A DNA stretch of 64,000 nt from Tachypleus tridentatus. Lineage: Eukaryota > Arthropoda > Merostomata > Xiphosura > Limulidae. The stretch spans positions 92,570,170 to 92,634,169 of the forward strand of contig NC_134834.1 in the NCBI RefSeq assembly GCF_004210375.1, given 5' to 3'. The notes under the pieces were generated by a model. It saw only the letters and a program-made list of their open reading frames with translations, searched no databases and was not told the origin of the DNA. The position numbers were made by a program, and so were the translations under genes. This document shows positions 1 through 12,880 of this stretch, piece by piece; the first letter of the stretch is position 1; the number at the start of each line of letters is the position of its first letter.

Positions 1-29
1 CAGATAATATATACAAGATGGACTATTTC

Positions 30-90
30 AGCTCTGTCTAACTCGAGGTTCGAACCTCGAACTCACCGCTGACCCACTGGGGGTTACAAG
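30..90 (-). repeat. Possible family 2 SINE head fragment
   Basis: The segment gttcgaacctcgaactcacc followed by gctgacccactgggggtt resembles the reversed family 2 head with an internal deletion. Confidence 0.35.
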
Positions 91-1744
91 ATTAGCGATA
101 TAAAAATCTCTCTAACGTTATATAAAAATTAGATGTATGCTATTTTATCTAAACATATTTGAAACACACCGTTTTTACATACATGAACATAGTCACAGCA
201 TTCAAACCAACGTTTCAGGTTAATGATGTTGACGTATGAATTGAACTAGGTTTGTATATTCAGCTTTACGATCGTTACTTTAAGACATTCTGGTTCTAAA
301 AACAGATATACAAAGATGTTTATTATTATTATACCTTTAGCTAGTAACTACCCCTCGTAAAATATTACAGCATTAACCGTGATACAGATATTACTATAGA
401 TATCATTTATAATGTTAGTTTTACAAAAATAATTGCACCAATTTATGTATCTTTAAACTTCAAATTATCTTCTTATATTATATTCGTAAACAACGATTTA
501 TAAGAATAATGAAGTGATTTATTTTTGAGGAGTACATACTATATTTTCGACTTATTACATAAGCTTAATGTGCTCCCATAGTGAAGTATATATGTGAATG
601 TAATCTTCAATAATCAGGTACGTCATAGCAAACACCACTCGTCAGAATCGCATGCTGTAATGAAACCGTTAGGCCAACCTAAAAGTACACCAAAAACCAA
701 TCGTAAGATCAGTTACCATAAAAAACAGCACTTGTTGAACATCAAACCAACCGAGATATATTAAAAACCAGCCAGGAGATTAGACACAGTAAACAACAGT
801 TGTTAGAATTACACTGCATAAAAACAGCACTTGCTGGTCATCAGACCAACCGAGAAATACTAATAGCCAGCCATGAGATCAGTCGTAGCAAACAGTAGTT
901 ATAACTATACTCTGTATAAAAACAGCACTTATTATTCATCAGACCAAGCAAAAGAGTTATAAAATGAGTCATCACAAACAGGCTTAAGACTGAAATATTA
1001 ATTCTTTAGAAACTAAAATGAAACACCAATACCGAAATAATGCTTAAAAACCGATTTTCCAAAACAGAGAAAATAACAGAATTAATACGAGTTATTTTCA
1101 CATAAAAGGAAAAGAATTTTAGCTGTTGTAATTTTCATACACACAAAATAAAAATACAGTAATTACCAAAAAGATTAAAATGTATAGTTGAGACTCTACG
1201 TCATAGTGTAACGATCAATAAACAAGATGTTGAATGCCGAATGACAAACAGCGCAATTATTCAACATGTTGTGTTCTAATGAATGTAATTCATTATTTTG
1301 AACTACTAAATATAGAGATAGCACTCATTCAGTCAGCTGCATTTGCAGCCACAAGAGCTCAGTCAGGCTATTTAAATCGAATAATATGATTGGCTATAAT
1401 TCACTCACACTATACAGTACGTATTGTATTTAGTAGTATCACTGAATGAATCTTAGACCTTTCTATCAGCAGCCCGAAACCTAGTTCATTATGTCACATA
1501 CTGTTCCATTTAAAACATAACTGTTAAATAAAATAACCCTAGCGTGCTTGCATGTGATGTAGTACAAAAAGAGAACGTAGTACGGTTCTTGATTTTTGAA
1601 ATCGTGATAATAAACGCTGAATATCTGATAAAATTACGATAATAAACAACGTGATTTTTCGAATTTTAAGTTAAAAAGGTTTCGTTTTAACCATAAAGGA
1701 GAACCTTAAATAGTATTGCGTTAGAAGAGACTGACGTGAAGCAT
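91..1744. other. AT-rich DNA, no gene seen
   Basis: Apart from the ~98-bp tandem repeat at 620-985, no exon, domain or mobile element could be recognised on either strand. Confidence 0.6.
620..985. repeat. Diverged tandem repeat, period ~98 bp, 3-4 copies
   Basis: The motif aaaaacagcact recurs at about 721, 820 and 918, each followed by catca.accaa and ccagcca.gagat; a fourth weaker unit precedes (from ~620). Spacing is 98-99 bp. No coding frame spans it. Confidence 0.75.
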
Positions 1745-2014
1745 GTTTTGTTTGTTTTGAATTTCGCGCAAAGTTACTCGAGGGCTATCTGCGCTAGCCG
1801 TCCCTAATTTAGCAGTGTAAGACTAGAGGGAAGGCAGCTAGTCACCACCACCCACCGCCAACTCTTGGACTACACTTTTACCAACGAATAGTGGGACTCA
1901 CCGTCACATTATAACGCCCCCACGGCTGAAAAGGCGAGCATGTTTGGCGTTACAGGGATTCGAACCCGTGACCCTCAACTTACAAGTGCCTTAACCACCT
2001 GGTCATGCCGGGCC
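1745..2014 (-). repeat. SINE family 1, tRNA-derived, full length
   Basis: Description of the family: a ~270-bp unit. In its own sense strand it starts with a tRNA-like head (GGCCCGGCATGGCCA, A-box; GGTTCGAATCC, B-box; anticodon loop ctCGTaa, Thr-like), then a conserved body (TGTGACGGTCAAT, CCCAAGAGTTGGCGG, GACTAGCTGCCTTCCC) and a tail of CAAA-type repeats after gcgaaattcaaaa. This copy is on the minus strand and complete. Confidence 0.9.
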
Positions 2015-2956
2015 GAAGCTTATTTCAATAAAAGGGCTGGTTACCACATGTAAATACAACCTATATTTCACGCATTCCTCTTCAAAGTAAGTTTAAAATA
2101 TTTTTATCACCATCTCAGTTTATGAAATATTCTATTTGTTACTGCGGTAGCCCTAAGGACACGCACAGCTTCACCCTCTTGTTGTAATATTGAATTATTC
2201 CTTTTACATCTACGTGCAATACGTAATGAATACTTCAATAAATTCGAACTTAGTTCTTCTAGCTCTATAGGTATAAAATTTCCAATACAGATTACACTTT
2301 TGCAAAATGGTATACATATTTCTACGTATTCTAGTTTTAAAAAAAGAAATTAATTCACTTTGTTCACTGTTATAAGTTCAATTAAACGTTATCTGATCTT
2401 ATTTATTATAGTACAATTTCCATACCTAAACCAACCGGTGTTCGAATGCAATTAAATTACGAAGAGACTATGACAAAACGTGCGTGCAACGTGTTTCCTT
2501 ACGGAAGACTAGACAGAGGATTTGCACGTGAAAGAATAATTAGTCCTTTATTCGTTATCTTCTGATATGTCACGCAGACAACGTGATGCTAACCTTGTTT
2601 AAAAAATGATAACTTGTTGCTATCAGCTGCGGACCGTATGTTACAAACTACCATCCCTGACCTAATTTCCTGAGCGATAGAATGACACCATACAACAACC
2701 TCTAAATACACCCCTTTATAGCTTTAATTTCACGAACAAAAAAACGAATACAAAGAATAACCGCTGCATTATTGTGATTTATTTTCTAGCGTTTACAATA
2801 GAATCATTTTTAAATTATTAATGTAATCGAAGCAATTATAAAAATATAACTTCTTATGCTTCAGTTTCGAAGTAGGTTAACATCAGAATGCCTCGAAACG
2901 TGGATTAACCTGTGTAATGGTGTGACAACTGTTTCGTCTACCGAATTATGTTGTTT
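2015..2956. other. AT-rich DNA, no gene seen
   Basis: No coding signal or repeat recognised. Confidence 0.6.
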
Positions 2957-3233
2957 GGTTTTTGTTTGTTTTTGAATTTCGCACAAAGCTACTCGAGGGC
3001 TATCTGTGCTAGCCGTCCTTAATTTTGCAGTGTAAGACTAGAGGGAAGGCAGCTAGTCATCACCACCCACCGCCAACTCTTGGGCTACTCTTTTACCAAC
3101 GAATAGTGGGATTGACCGTCACATTATACGACCTTACGGCTGGGAGGGCGAGCATGTTTAGCGCGATGCGGGCGCGAACCCGCGACCCTCGGATTACGAG
3201 TCGCACGCCTTACGCGCTTGGCCATGCCGGGCC
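2957..3233 (-). repeat. SINE family 1, full length
   Basis: Complete copy from the caaa-type tail (2957 side) to the tRNA-like head ending catgccgggcc. The head carries a variant tcgcacgcct anticodon arm seen also at 36259 and 52895, suggesting a subfamily. Confidence 0.9.
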
Positions 3234-3746
3234 TACTACCGAATTATATACATCACTTTGTCCGAAAGCCGTAGATATACGACATACATAAACACCCATG
3301 GGACGAACTTTCAAGCAATGGCTCGTACCCAAAACCTGCATGGGCTGTAAATAATGTAGCACTGCTTCACTCGTAGTTAAAACAAAAACTCCATCAAGGT
3401 ATTTTGCTCTGCAATTTCTAAACCTTGGCTGAAAAAGTTCTCATAACTCTGGGATTATGCTAGATTTGGGCAAAATTCATCCACGTATCGTTGTGAAGTT
3501 AATCTGTGCATAGCGTGTAAAAGCATCGCTCTTAGGCTATTTAATTTTTTTTCAAAATATGTAACCAACACCGATAACGTGCCTTGCAACCGATATATTT
3601 ATTGTGCTAAAACGTTACGGTTACTATTATATTTCCAACGAGAAACAGCGTCTTTGTTCCTGATGCATATGAAACTGATCTGACACTATCCCTAAATCTG
3701 ACCAAGTCTGGGACTGTAATATTTTGTCCTCTAAGGTACTGCTTTG

Positions 3747-4031
3747 GGGCCCGGCATGGCCAAGCGTGTTAAGGCGTGCGACTCGTAATCTGAGGGTTGC
3801 GGGTTCGCACCCCCGCCGCGCCAAACGTGCTCGCTCTTTCAGCCGTGGGGGCGTATAATGTGACGGTCAATCCCACTATTCATTGGTAAAAGAGTAGTCT
3901 AAGAGTTGGCGGTGGGTGGTGATGACTAGCTGCCTTTCCTCTTGTCTTACACTGCTAAATTAGGGACGGCTAGCATAGATAGCTCTCGAGTAGATTTGTG
4001 CGAAATTCAAAAACAAACACAAACAAACAAA
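3747..4031 (+). repeat. SINE family 1, full length
   Basis: Sense copy from gggcccggcatggcc to a tail of acaaacacaaacaaacaaa. Body and boxes are intact. Confidence 0.9.
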
Positions 4032-4274
4032 TTGCTTTGGCCAATCCTCTTAAATGTTTGAATATTGTTTCAGTCTTCGCACAACTGTTTCCTCACTTTT
4101 CTCTCTTGGCTACTTACTCTAATTGTTTTGTGTGTGTGTGTATGTTTTACACTAACCAAAACAGACTTCAGATGTGTTGCGTTAAGTTGACTCTACTTTC
4201 CGTGCAAGAGATTTGATCCGGCCGGATGACTTCAGAAATCTTCACACAAAATTTTGTTTCCTGGAATCAATTCC

Positions 4275-4290
4275 CACACACACACACACA
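4275..4290. repeat. CA microsatellite
   Basis: Run of about eight CA dinucleotides; a shorter TG run lies at about 4,129-4,141. Confidence 0.8.
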
Positions 4291-5097
4291 AAGCAACTTT
4301 AGAGTATGGGCTGAAGTGAAGAGAGTGCACACACAAACATATTTGTACCTTGGCATATAATATACCCATCCACCAATCGTATTTCATAGATTTCTTGGGC
4401 TGTCTGTAGTTTTTATTTTCCCCAATCTTTTAATATTAAATTCCATGTTACATTATCAAAACGCCCGTGGCCTTAATAAAAATGACCGATGTAACTAGGG
4501 GGTATTCCAAATTGAATACTACATTAAGAAACATTAACCACTACTGTTAGACTAATATGAAAAATGGGTCATGTGACACAGTATTCCTAACCCCAGAGGA
4601 GTGGTACATATGCGCATTCCCAATACAAACATGTAACCTCTAAATGGGGAGCAAGGAACTTGTAATATGGTTGCTACTGAACGGCCTAATTCTCTCTTCA
4701 TATTATACAAACACATTTAAACCATCAGAAAATTCGTAGAAAACAGAATGTTTTCTTTTTCTAAAAGTGTGACCAAAATGCACTCGTCATTATATTTACA
4801 CAGAGTTAATTTTTTACAATGCTCTGATACATCGAGTAACAGTTAAAAATGCAAGACAATAACACTGTGTATTTAAATGTATGTTAAACATAGATCGTAT
4901 ATAAAAGTTTACAATATATATTAAAGAGGTTGTGATAAAGCGATACGATATTTGTATCTTATCTTGGAACAATGATAAGATTGTATCGATACATCGTCAA
5001 GCACAATATATGCACCTTCAGGAAATATGGTACATTTTTAGTAAACATTGTACATTTTCGTACAAAAAAAATTACAATTTCAAATAAAGTATTTTTG

Positions 5098-5371
5098 GTT
5101 TGGTTTGTTTTGAATTTCGCACAAAGCTACACGAGGGCTATCTGCACTAGCCGTCCATAATTTAGTAGTGTAAGACTAGAGGGAAGGCAGCTAATCATCA
5201 TCACCCACCGTCAACTCTTGGGCTACTGTTTTACCAACGAATAGTAGGATTGACCGTAACATTATAACGCCCCGAAGGCTGAAAGGGCGAGCATGTTTCA
5301 TGTGATGGGGATTCGAATCCGTCACCCTCAGATTACGAGTCGAGTGTCTTAACTACCTGACCACGTCGAGC
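5098..5371 (-). repeat. SINE family 1, with target-site duplication
   Basis: Complete copy flanked by identical 12-bp repeats aaagtatttttg (5086-5097 and 5372-5383), the hallmark of LINE-driven retroposition. Confidence 0.95.
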
Positions 5372-6220
5372 AAAGTATTTTTGCCAAAACATAATGATTC
5401 AATGAGAGAAGATGGGTATCGAACACTACATGTTGTCTTTATTTCTTTTATCAAAAGAAAATCACATGTAACGTATGACAACAAATTAACAATAACCGAT
5501 TAGACAAATATTAACTTTTTATTTTACTTCTCTTGTCAATTATCATTTAGTTGATCAAACCTGAGAATCTGAAAAAAAAAAACACTTTGAAATGTGAAAT
5601 ACTTAGGTAAAACAATGTTGATAATATAAATAATAAATTACAAACAAGACTGTTTAACGTTGTAACAAACCGTCGATAAAACTTCTGTATCTACATGTGT
5701 ATATACCACTATGACGAGATACGCACCGTCAGTTTACAAGTGTGCATGTTTGTGTGTTTAAATAACATGAATATTTACAATTAAGGCAGGATGTTTTTGG
5801 AAAAGCGCAAAAACATTTTTGAACCATATAGGGTCTTGATTCTAAACGATAACAATGATAACACACTAGCTACAACCAAACATTTTAATACACTCTTCAT
5901 AACTTCAAAACGTTCATGCGACTTCACAAATAAATAACCAAGAATTACGTTCTTCTTATCAAACAGTTTTAAAGTCGTTCATTATTTGTTAGAGTATTTA
6001 TACTGAAGCCTTCTACAGAATAGAATAAGTAAATCATGTTTGTAGGCCAAGAACAAATGCACAACAATGTATAATGTTCTTGAACAATACCGCTTATCTG
6101 GTAGTTACGTCAGTCAGTGGAACGTTAATTTAATGCTCCTACAGTCTTCCATTTGAGAATAAAAGTGTTTATTATCACACTTATTACAGGTGTCGCTAGG
6201 TGCTGGCATCAAGGACTTAT

Positions 6221-6494
6221 TTGTTATTTTGAATTTCGCGCAAAGCTACTCCAGGGCTATCTGCGCTAGCCGTCCCTAATTTAGCAGTGCACGACTAGAG
6301 GGAAGGCAGATAGTCATCACCACCCACCGCCAACTCTTGGGCTACTCTTTTACCAACGAATAGTGGGATCAACCGTCATTTTATTACGCCCCTATGGCTG
6401 AAAGGGCGAGTATGTTTCGTGCGACAGGGATTCGAACCCGCGACCCTCGGATTACGAGTCGAACGCCTCAACCCACCTGGCCATACCAGGGCCC
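6221..6494 (-). repeat. SINE family 1, with target-site duplication
   Basis: Complete copy flanked by aaggacttat (6211-6220) and agggacttat (from about 6496), one mismatch. Confidence 0.9.
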
Positions 6495-7115
6495 CAGGGA
6501 CTTATGCCCTCAATTTATTTGACATTCCCCAGTTAATTTTTACATTTGACGTTTCGAAAAATTAGAATAGAAAACCATGATCGATGTCATGATGAAACGC
6601 CGAAAATTCACGCGAATCTCGAATCTTTTCAGCACTTAACAGCTCCTCTGTTTATTACAAATTACATTCAACTGCTTTACACCAACACTAGATGCCTCGC
6701 ATCGAAAATGTTTTTTTTTTTACTTCTCTATCAAATTTTTTCTTCACAAATATGATCTTTTGTGAAATTAAAAGGTAAAAAATATCGCATCTGTTCATTT
6801 ACATGGCACTCTGAAGAAATTAGTTTCTAAATTGGCGCCCGAATTAACATATCGTATCTACTAGACGTAAAAGTACAAATTAGTACAGTTTCTTTTTCTG
6901 CTTTTAATCCTAAAACTGCAAAAAGAGCAAGTACTGTTCTGCCGAATACAGGTATCGAGGTTCGATTTTTGGGGATAAAAATTTTTCTATTTTAATATAA
7001 TATAAACATTTATAACTTTAACTAATATTTGGGTCCTTCATTATAAAGTACTTGGTAGTTTTGTTGACTGTCCCGACCTGAAAAATAAACAAAGCGATAG
7101 ATAATTCCGTGGTTT

Positions 7116-7389
7116 AAGGTTTGGTTTGAATTTCGCACAAAGCTACACTAGGGCTATCTGTGCTAGCCGTCCATAATTTAGTTCTCTAAGGTTATAGGGA
7201 AGGTAACTAGTCATCTACACCCACCGCCAACTTTTGGGCTTATGCTTTTACCAACGAATAGTGGGATTGATCGTCACATTATAACGCCCACATGGCTGAA
7301 AGGGCGAGCATGTTTGGTGTGACAGGGATTCGAACCCGCGACCTTCAAATTACGAGTCGAGTGCCCTAACCACGTGACCATTCTGGGCC
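7116..7389 (-). repeat. SINE family 1, with target-site duplication
   Basis: Complete copy flanked by attccgtggttt and attctgtggttt, one mismatch. The body is slightly diverged. Confidence 0.9.
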
Positions 7390-8093
7390 ATTCTGTGGTT
7401 TTAAATTAGAATACTTTACTATTTTAACTTCTGTATAATATTTAATAAAACAAGTATTTTATTCATTATTACAAATTTCATAAGTATTACAGAGTTGTTT
7501 TAATTTGTATCTAAAATTTCATTTTTTGAATAGTAACTGTTTTTTTAGTTTTCCACGTTTTGAAGCGGAGTATTTAATAAATTAAAGTACTTTATTTATA
7601 TAACTGTTATATCTATATATACAATAGTTTCCTTAACACAGAAATATTAAACCTTTCATTACTTCTATAATTCTTTGTTTGATTCTCTTTTATATTGATT
7701 TTATAACATTCTCACGAGGTCAACACAATTCGTAAGTTTCACGATTGCCAAAAGTTGATGAATTAATGCTTTCACGGCAATTTTATTTCTATATTTGCGA
7801 AAATACTTTCTAGTTCATTAACAGTATAAGTTGTCTGGATGGTTGGTTATCAATGCCGTCTTTGAATACCTGCTTTCTCATTTGGCATATTTTTATCCGA
7901 GACACAAAAATTGTCAATAACCAATTAAACTGTCTACGCTTTTGTAAAGATAGGATAAGTTAACAATACTGCCAAACCCAAGTGAAATAAATTTCCCATA
8001 ATCGTGTGTAAAAACTAACACGATCGTACCGAACTTTCAAAAGTACAATGTTTATATGCAATTAATTTGTTTGAACTTATTACTCAATAATTT

Positions 8094-8231
8094 GGCCGTG
8101 AGGGCGTTATAATGTTACGGTCAATTCCACTATTCGTTGGTAAAAAAGTATCCCAAGAGTTGGCGATGAGTGGTGATGATTAGTAGGCTTCCTTTGTGTG
8201 GCTTTGCGCGAAACTCAAAGACAAACAAACA
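8094..8231 (+). repeat. SINE family 1, head-less and internally deleted fragment
   Basis: It starts in the body (ttggccgtgagggcgttata), lacks the tRNA-like head and the segment between the gactag and gcgcgaa motifs, and ends in a caaagacaaacaaac tail. Confidence 0.8.
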
Positions 8232-8701
8232 AGCGACAGCACGGTCTTAGAAACACCTTCTCTGAATTATAGTTTACATATACCAATATCTTAAACAGCA
8301 TTCTCCTCATGAAATAAAGTACGATCAAAAACAATTTGAAAATTCGCTAAACTATACACGATTTCCAAGGACAATAACTCATGATGTTTGGAAATTGTTC
8401 AAACTTCAGAAGACGGTATTGGAAACTGTATGTACATTGGGTATATAGTGTAAATGTAATGACTGCTCCATTCTACTGAATGAAAATGAACAATCAAAAT
8501 AGTCACTTGTCACGGTTTACGTTCTATCTTGATATCATCTAAACAATCAGACAGCGCCATATAAACATAACACCTATAAAAGTATAGGTGGTGATACTTA
8601 CTGTTCCTAGCAGTATCATCATGGTGAATGCATTCACGGCTACCAGGTAAAACATGAAACCCAATTAAACGTGTAGAAATCAAGGTTTTGAGTTCGAAAG
8701 T

Positions 8702-8958
8702 TGTTTTGTTTATGGAATTTCGCGCAAAGCTACCCGAGAAATATTTATGCCAACCATCTGTAACATAGAACAGACAGACTATAGGAAAGGTAACTACTCA
8801 ACACCACCGATCGCCTACTCTTCAGCTACTATTGGGATTGATTTTTTTATATTATAAATCACCTATGCTTGAAAGAGCGAGTGTGTTGGATTGCAGGATT
8901 CGAACTGACGCCTCACAAATTACGACTAGAGTGCCCTAAGAACAAAGTCATGTCTGGC
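8702..8958 (-). repeat. SINE family 1, strongly diverged
   Basis: Recognisable from gaatttcgcgcaaagctacc through the degenerate body to tcatgtctggctgg. This is among the oldest copies here. Confidence 0.75.
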
Positions 8959-8999
8959 TGGGGAAGGTCATCCCATCCGAAAGATAGGAGCTCTTCAGG

Positions 9000-9860
9000 A
9001 GACTGAAGATGGTACATGAAACTCTAACTGTTGATAACAGAAGAGGAGACGGCAGAAAAGCCAAACTCTTCCAAAATAACGTTAGGTTACTTTTTACGTG
9101 ATGGATGTATATTCAGCACAAATCTTACCATTATAAGTAAAAGTGTGAAAGCTACTTTCAGAACAGTAACAGACACATTAGACTCACGTGACCTCAGTGG
9201 ATTATAACTGTTAAAAAACATTGGCTAGGAGAGAGAATCAAATCGAATGACTGAAATGAACTTCAAACTTTAAAAAATTCTGTGAGTAAAGCTAGAGAAA
9301 GATATTATTTATAGATGAATCTAAAGTGTTCGGCAATAATCAACATTTTGTTTACGGACATAGTAAAGTACGATATCACGCCTTACACTAAAACATGCTG
9401 TAGAACAAGTGTGTGGGCTGCATCTGAAACAATTGTGCTGAAAATGTGCACAATACGGATGATACCCTGACTGCTGACAAGTACAATGAAATTATTATCC
9501 ACGTGAATAGGAATTCATCATTTAGAAAGACAGTAATTTGGTATGGAACACACGTGGTGAAACAATACTTGGAAATAACTGTAGGCCGATAGAACATTTG
9601 TAATCATGGCATAGCTTGCAAACAGTCCCAACATGAATATTAGTAGGTCTGCATGGGCTTATAGAGTTCCTAAAAGGTCAAATAAATAGCAACCAAACAA
9701 CTTAGCTAAACTGTTGGAAGTAATATGGTGCACTTGGAACAGTAGTTCACAACCTATATAATTAGTACAATTGTATTTGCCTGTCTGGAACGTTTCTCGC
9801 ATATTTCTCGATCAAACACAAGTCTCGTACAGATAGAAAAGCATTTGTCCAAGTAGTCCA
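9000..9860 (+). mobile_element. Decayed Tc1-like DNA transposon
   Basis: The plus strand carries a Tc1-type transposase relic: LFIDESKVFGNNQHFVYG near 9,305-9,360 (for LWSDESKF..), VWAASE near 9,413-9,433, DGTLTADKYNEIIIHV near 9,460-9,505, and further weak matches to about 9,600. Stops and frameshifts are frequent. No terminal repeats were identified. Confidence 0.5.
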
Positions 9861-11392
9861 GATTATATATTAGATATTTAATTCAGATTAACCTTACATG
9901 TACTTTGCTTGGTCAAAGTTTCCAATGCAACAAGTGTGGTACATTATGACAGTAGTTTTTTTTTTTTTTAATCAAGTGATGACTGGCTCTTCTTTTAACT
10001 TTTTTTTTATTTATAAAATATTCTCCACAAACAACACTTAATCCACTTGTAAGTTATAATAAAAAACACAAATATTACACTAAATACAATTTCCATAAGC
10101 TTTCTTAACTTATTCAGGTTTAAAATACGCATGCGCATTTTGTCCAAAGCCAAATGATTATAATTTTGTGAAGATACATTTAAACGTTTCTTCATATATC
10201 AGCTAAGTTTGTCTTCATTACAACTATACATTTACTTTACAATAATCTAGCTTCGATTCGTTTGATCGACTGCTATAAACGCCTCTTAGATACTTTTTCT
10301 TTACCATGGGTTTCACCACTCTTCATTTCTGTAAACTTATTTGATTCAACTTATAAAACCTATTCGTATACTGAACACTTATATCTGGTTCATACTCTGT
10401 ACGCTATTAGAAACACTAATATTTTATTGTTTATTTATTATAGTTTTATTAAATGAAGTTACGTCTACCAGAGTTTATCTGAACTTGTAAAATATTTTCA
10501 AATAGACCACGATTTATCTGCAGAATACCTACAAGAAAGTATGCCTTGTATGGCGTGCGTAAAAATGATAGAATAAGGAACATTCAAGAGACGAGCATGA
10601 AAATTACTGCAAATTTTTTGCGGGTTACAGCTTGGCATACCTTATTAACAGTAAAATAAAAGTAAGATTAACTGTTTTGTGTGAAGCAACTACAAAATTT
10701 CTACTCGGTTTTACTATGCACCATCTATAATAAAGTAGTAATAATGAAATGACCTTTTAGTTGAATTTACTCTATGAATATATATATATAGGTACTTTAA
10801 GTTAATTATAGGAGATATCGATATTCGTATACGTTACTCCTATTAAAATAACAATGGTAAAGTACGGCAGATTATCGAACTCGTAATCAGATTAGCATAT
10901 CTGTATACAATTATTGAACATACTACTCTTAAGACCTGACTGACCGAAATGTCGCAAATTTAGTGAAAAGATTTGGGTGCCGTTTCACACGGTTATTAAT
11001 AGAACGAAAATATGCATAGCAATCAAGAAGTGTCTGTGGTAAATTTACAAAAGAAGTGAAACGGGTTATCAAATTGTCTGTACATTATAATAAAAATGAA
11101 TTATTTATATTAGAATATAGAACACAATTCAAAAACTAATTTTTAAAGGATTTTTTAGACACAGAAGAGCGAAACGGTCACACAAAAGCCAGTTCACAAA
11201 ATCCAAAGGAAATGTCATATCATTTACATGTATCTTACAAAAAATGTTGACTGTTTATAATACTTCATTTCTTTCAACAAAATCACAGTTTTACAATATC
11301 TTCACAATGTTATTAACGAATTTATTGTTCCTAGAAGTCAGGGGGTAGAGATGATTTATATGACCAGTTAATATCTTTGTATGTATGTATGT
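9861..11392. other. AT-rich DNA, no gene seen
   Basis: Only short frames without domain features; small AT microsatellite near 10,785. Confidence 0.6.
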
Positions 11393-11638
11393 TTGTTTTG
11401 AATTTCGCGCAAAGCTACCCGAGGGCGATCTGCGCTAGCCGTCTCCACTTTGGGCAGCGAGTCATCACCATCCACCGCCAACTTCTGGGCTATTCTTTTA
11501 CCAACGAATAGTGAGATTGACCGTAACATTATAACGCCCCCACGGTTGAAAGGGCAAGCATGCTTGGTGCGACGGGGATTCGAACCCGTGACCCCCAGAT
11601 TATGAATCAAGCGCCCCAAATATCTGGACATGCCGGGT
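11393..11638 (-). repeat. SINE family 1, short body
   Basis: Complete ends with a ~25-bp deletion in the body. Flanked by an aatatctt repeat (about 11,370 and 11,640). A tgta microsatellite adjoins the tail. Confidence 0.85.
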
Positions 11639-11922
11639 CAATATCTTAGTAATTTTTTCAAAATGAAAATAAAATGGTGCAGAAATCATGAAAAGTATAA
11701 TATATAAATGAAAACAAGAGAAGCAAAACAACAAATACGTCTGTGTTAAAACTGTTTATCTGTACATTAGCTATATTTTTTAATTATTTTATTTCAACAG
11801 TAATAGCTATATTTACACCGATTCGTGGAAAATATAAAACATTTAATATTTTGTAATGGATACGTTTAATCTAATGTTTATACCATTATTCCAATGCATT
11901 TTATTCAAAATTAGATTTTTTA

Positions 11923-12255
11923 TTATAATTCATAGACATATGCCAGGTAATCGTACAAATGTGAAAAACGGTAATAACGTACCACTTCCGTGTCCATGGT
12001 AACAGGTGGCAGAACATCATGGGTCCGCTGACACACATGGTCACTGGCTTGAGGAACACAAGTATTGTGGAAACACGAGTGGCACCCTGTGGGGAGAAGA
12101 GGACGGGATGCGTGTAAATTCTGACCCACAGAGAGAAACTTGGAATCTCTGAGACAAGGGCAACCACAGCACCAGTGGTTGTTAACGGTACATGGTTCCT
12201 CGCATGCACAGTCATTCCTTTCACCAGCCAACATCAAGCAAGGTGGATGCATGTT
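11923..12255 (-). CDS. GC-richer, Cys-rich frame; possible exon, function unknown
   Basis: A block of clearly higher GC than its surroundings carries a 109-codon minus-strand frame starting MHPPCLMLAGERND, followed by about a dozen Cys in the first 75 residues (CACEEPC, WCCGCPC, CHSC). The upstream side has no clear promoter or acceptor beyond a weak TATTTAG. A CTCTTCTCCCCACAG acceptor-like site inside the block suggests exon boundaries might differ from the frame shown. A second minus frame is also open. I do not recognise the protein; it could be an exon of a secreted Cys-rich protein, a non-coding exon, or chance. Confidence 0.25.
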   Translation of the reverse strand, partial: NMHPPCLMLAGERNDCACEEPCTVNNHWCCGCPCLRDSKFLSVGQNLHASRPLLPTGCHSCFHNTCVPQASDHVCQRTHDVLPPVTMDTEVVRYYRFSHLYDYLAYVYEL

Positions 12256-12489
12256 TTAACTAAATATTTGACTGACTGACTCACTTTCGATAAAAAAAAA
12301 AATTACGTCGATATACAGTTTATTTATTGTGTTTCTACAATTTACAATATCGTACACACGCACACAATGGAATACTTGTAAAAATAAAATGCTAATTATT
12401 AGATTTTAATGTTAAATGTTACTGGCCCAAGTGTGATACAAAATAATTGTGTGTATATGAATAAAAACAATAAAAATGTGTCGGAGATG

Positions 12490-12880
12490 ATGTGAAGCAG
12501 GCTTCCTTTAAATGTGAAGATGCCTTTCTTTCTCTCCTGCTTACACACGACACTGTTCACTGCCGGAGCTACAATCCGTAGGTACCGTCAAGAGCAAGAC
12601 GCATAGCAACTTCCGTGACCTCTCAGCCAACGATCATTTTCCCACAATTCTCTGCGTGTCCCTTACAACTCCACGTTATGATCAAGGCTGAACAGATCGA
12701 CAATGTAGGGGTAAAGGCATGGCCTGAATGATGACGAGCGGTTGAGAGAAGAGCCGCTGGGGTTGGTTGAAATCGGCGTAAGTCTCGGTTGCTAGGCGGC
12801 CTCTGCCAAGACTGGAAAATTAGGGTACATGCATGCACAGGAATTGAGAACACGCAGCCGCGGTAAGGGGCTTATGTCGA
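12490..12880 (-). other. GC-richer island, possible exon or UTR, unidentified
   Basis: This stretch is less AT-rich than its flanks and free of recognised repeats. The minus strand holds a 76-codon frame (12623-12853) rich in Pro, Ser and Arg, which remains open only briefly in other frames. It lies about 250 bp from the Cys-rich frame at 11923-12255 and could belong to the same transcript. No domain was recognised. Confidence 0.2.

Larger units (their letters stand above)
4032..8701. other. Intergenic or intronic DNA between SINEs, no gene seen
   Basis: The SINEs at 5.1, 6.2, 7.1 and 8.1 kb and a CA microsatellite are listed separately. The remaining unique sequence has only short chance frames. 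Confidence 0.6.

Noticed and set aside
3025..3291. Recurrent ~80-110 codon frames containing ASHHHPPPTLGLLFYQRIVG (also 52890-53222) as a gene family
   Set aside because: They are antisense readings of the SINE body; all copies coincide with family 1 SINEs.
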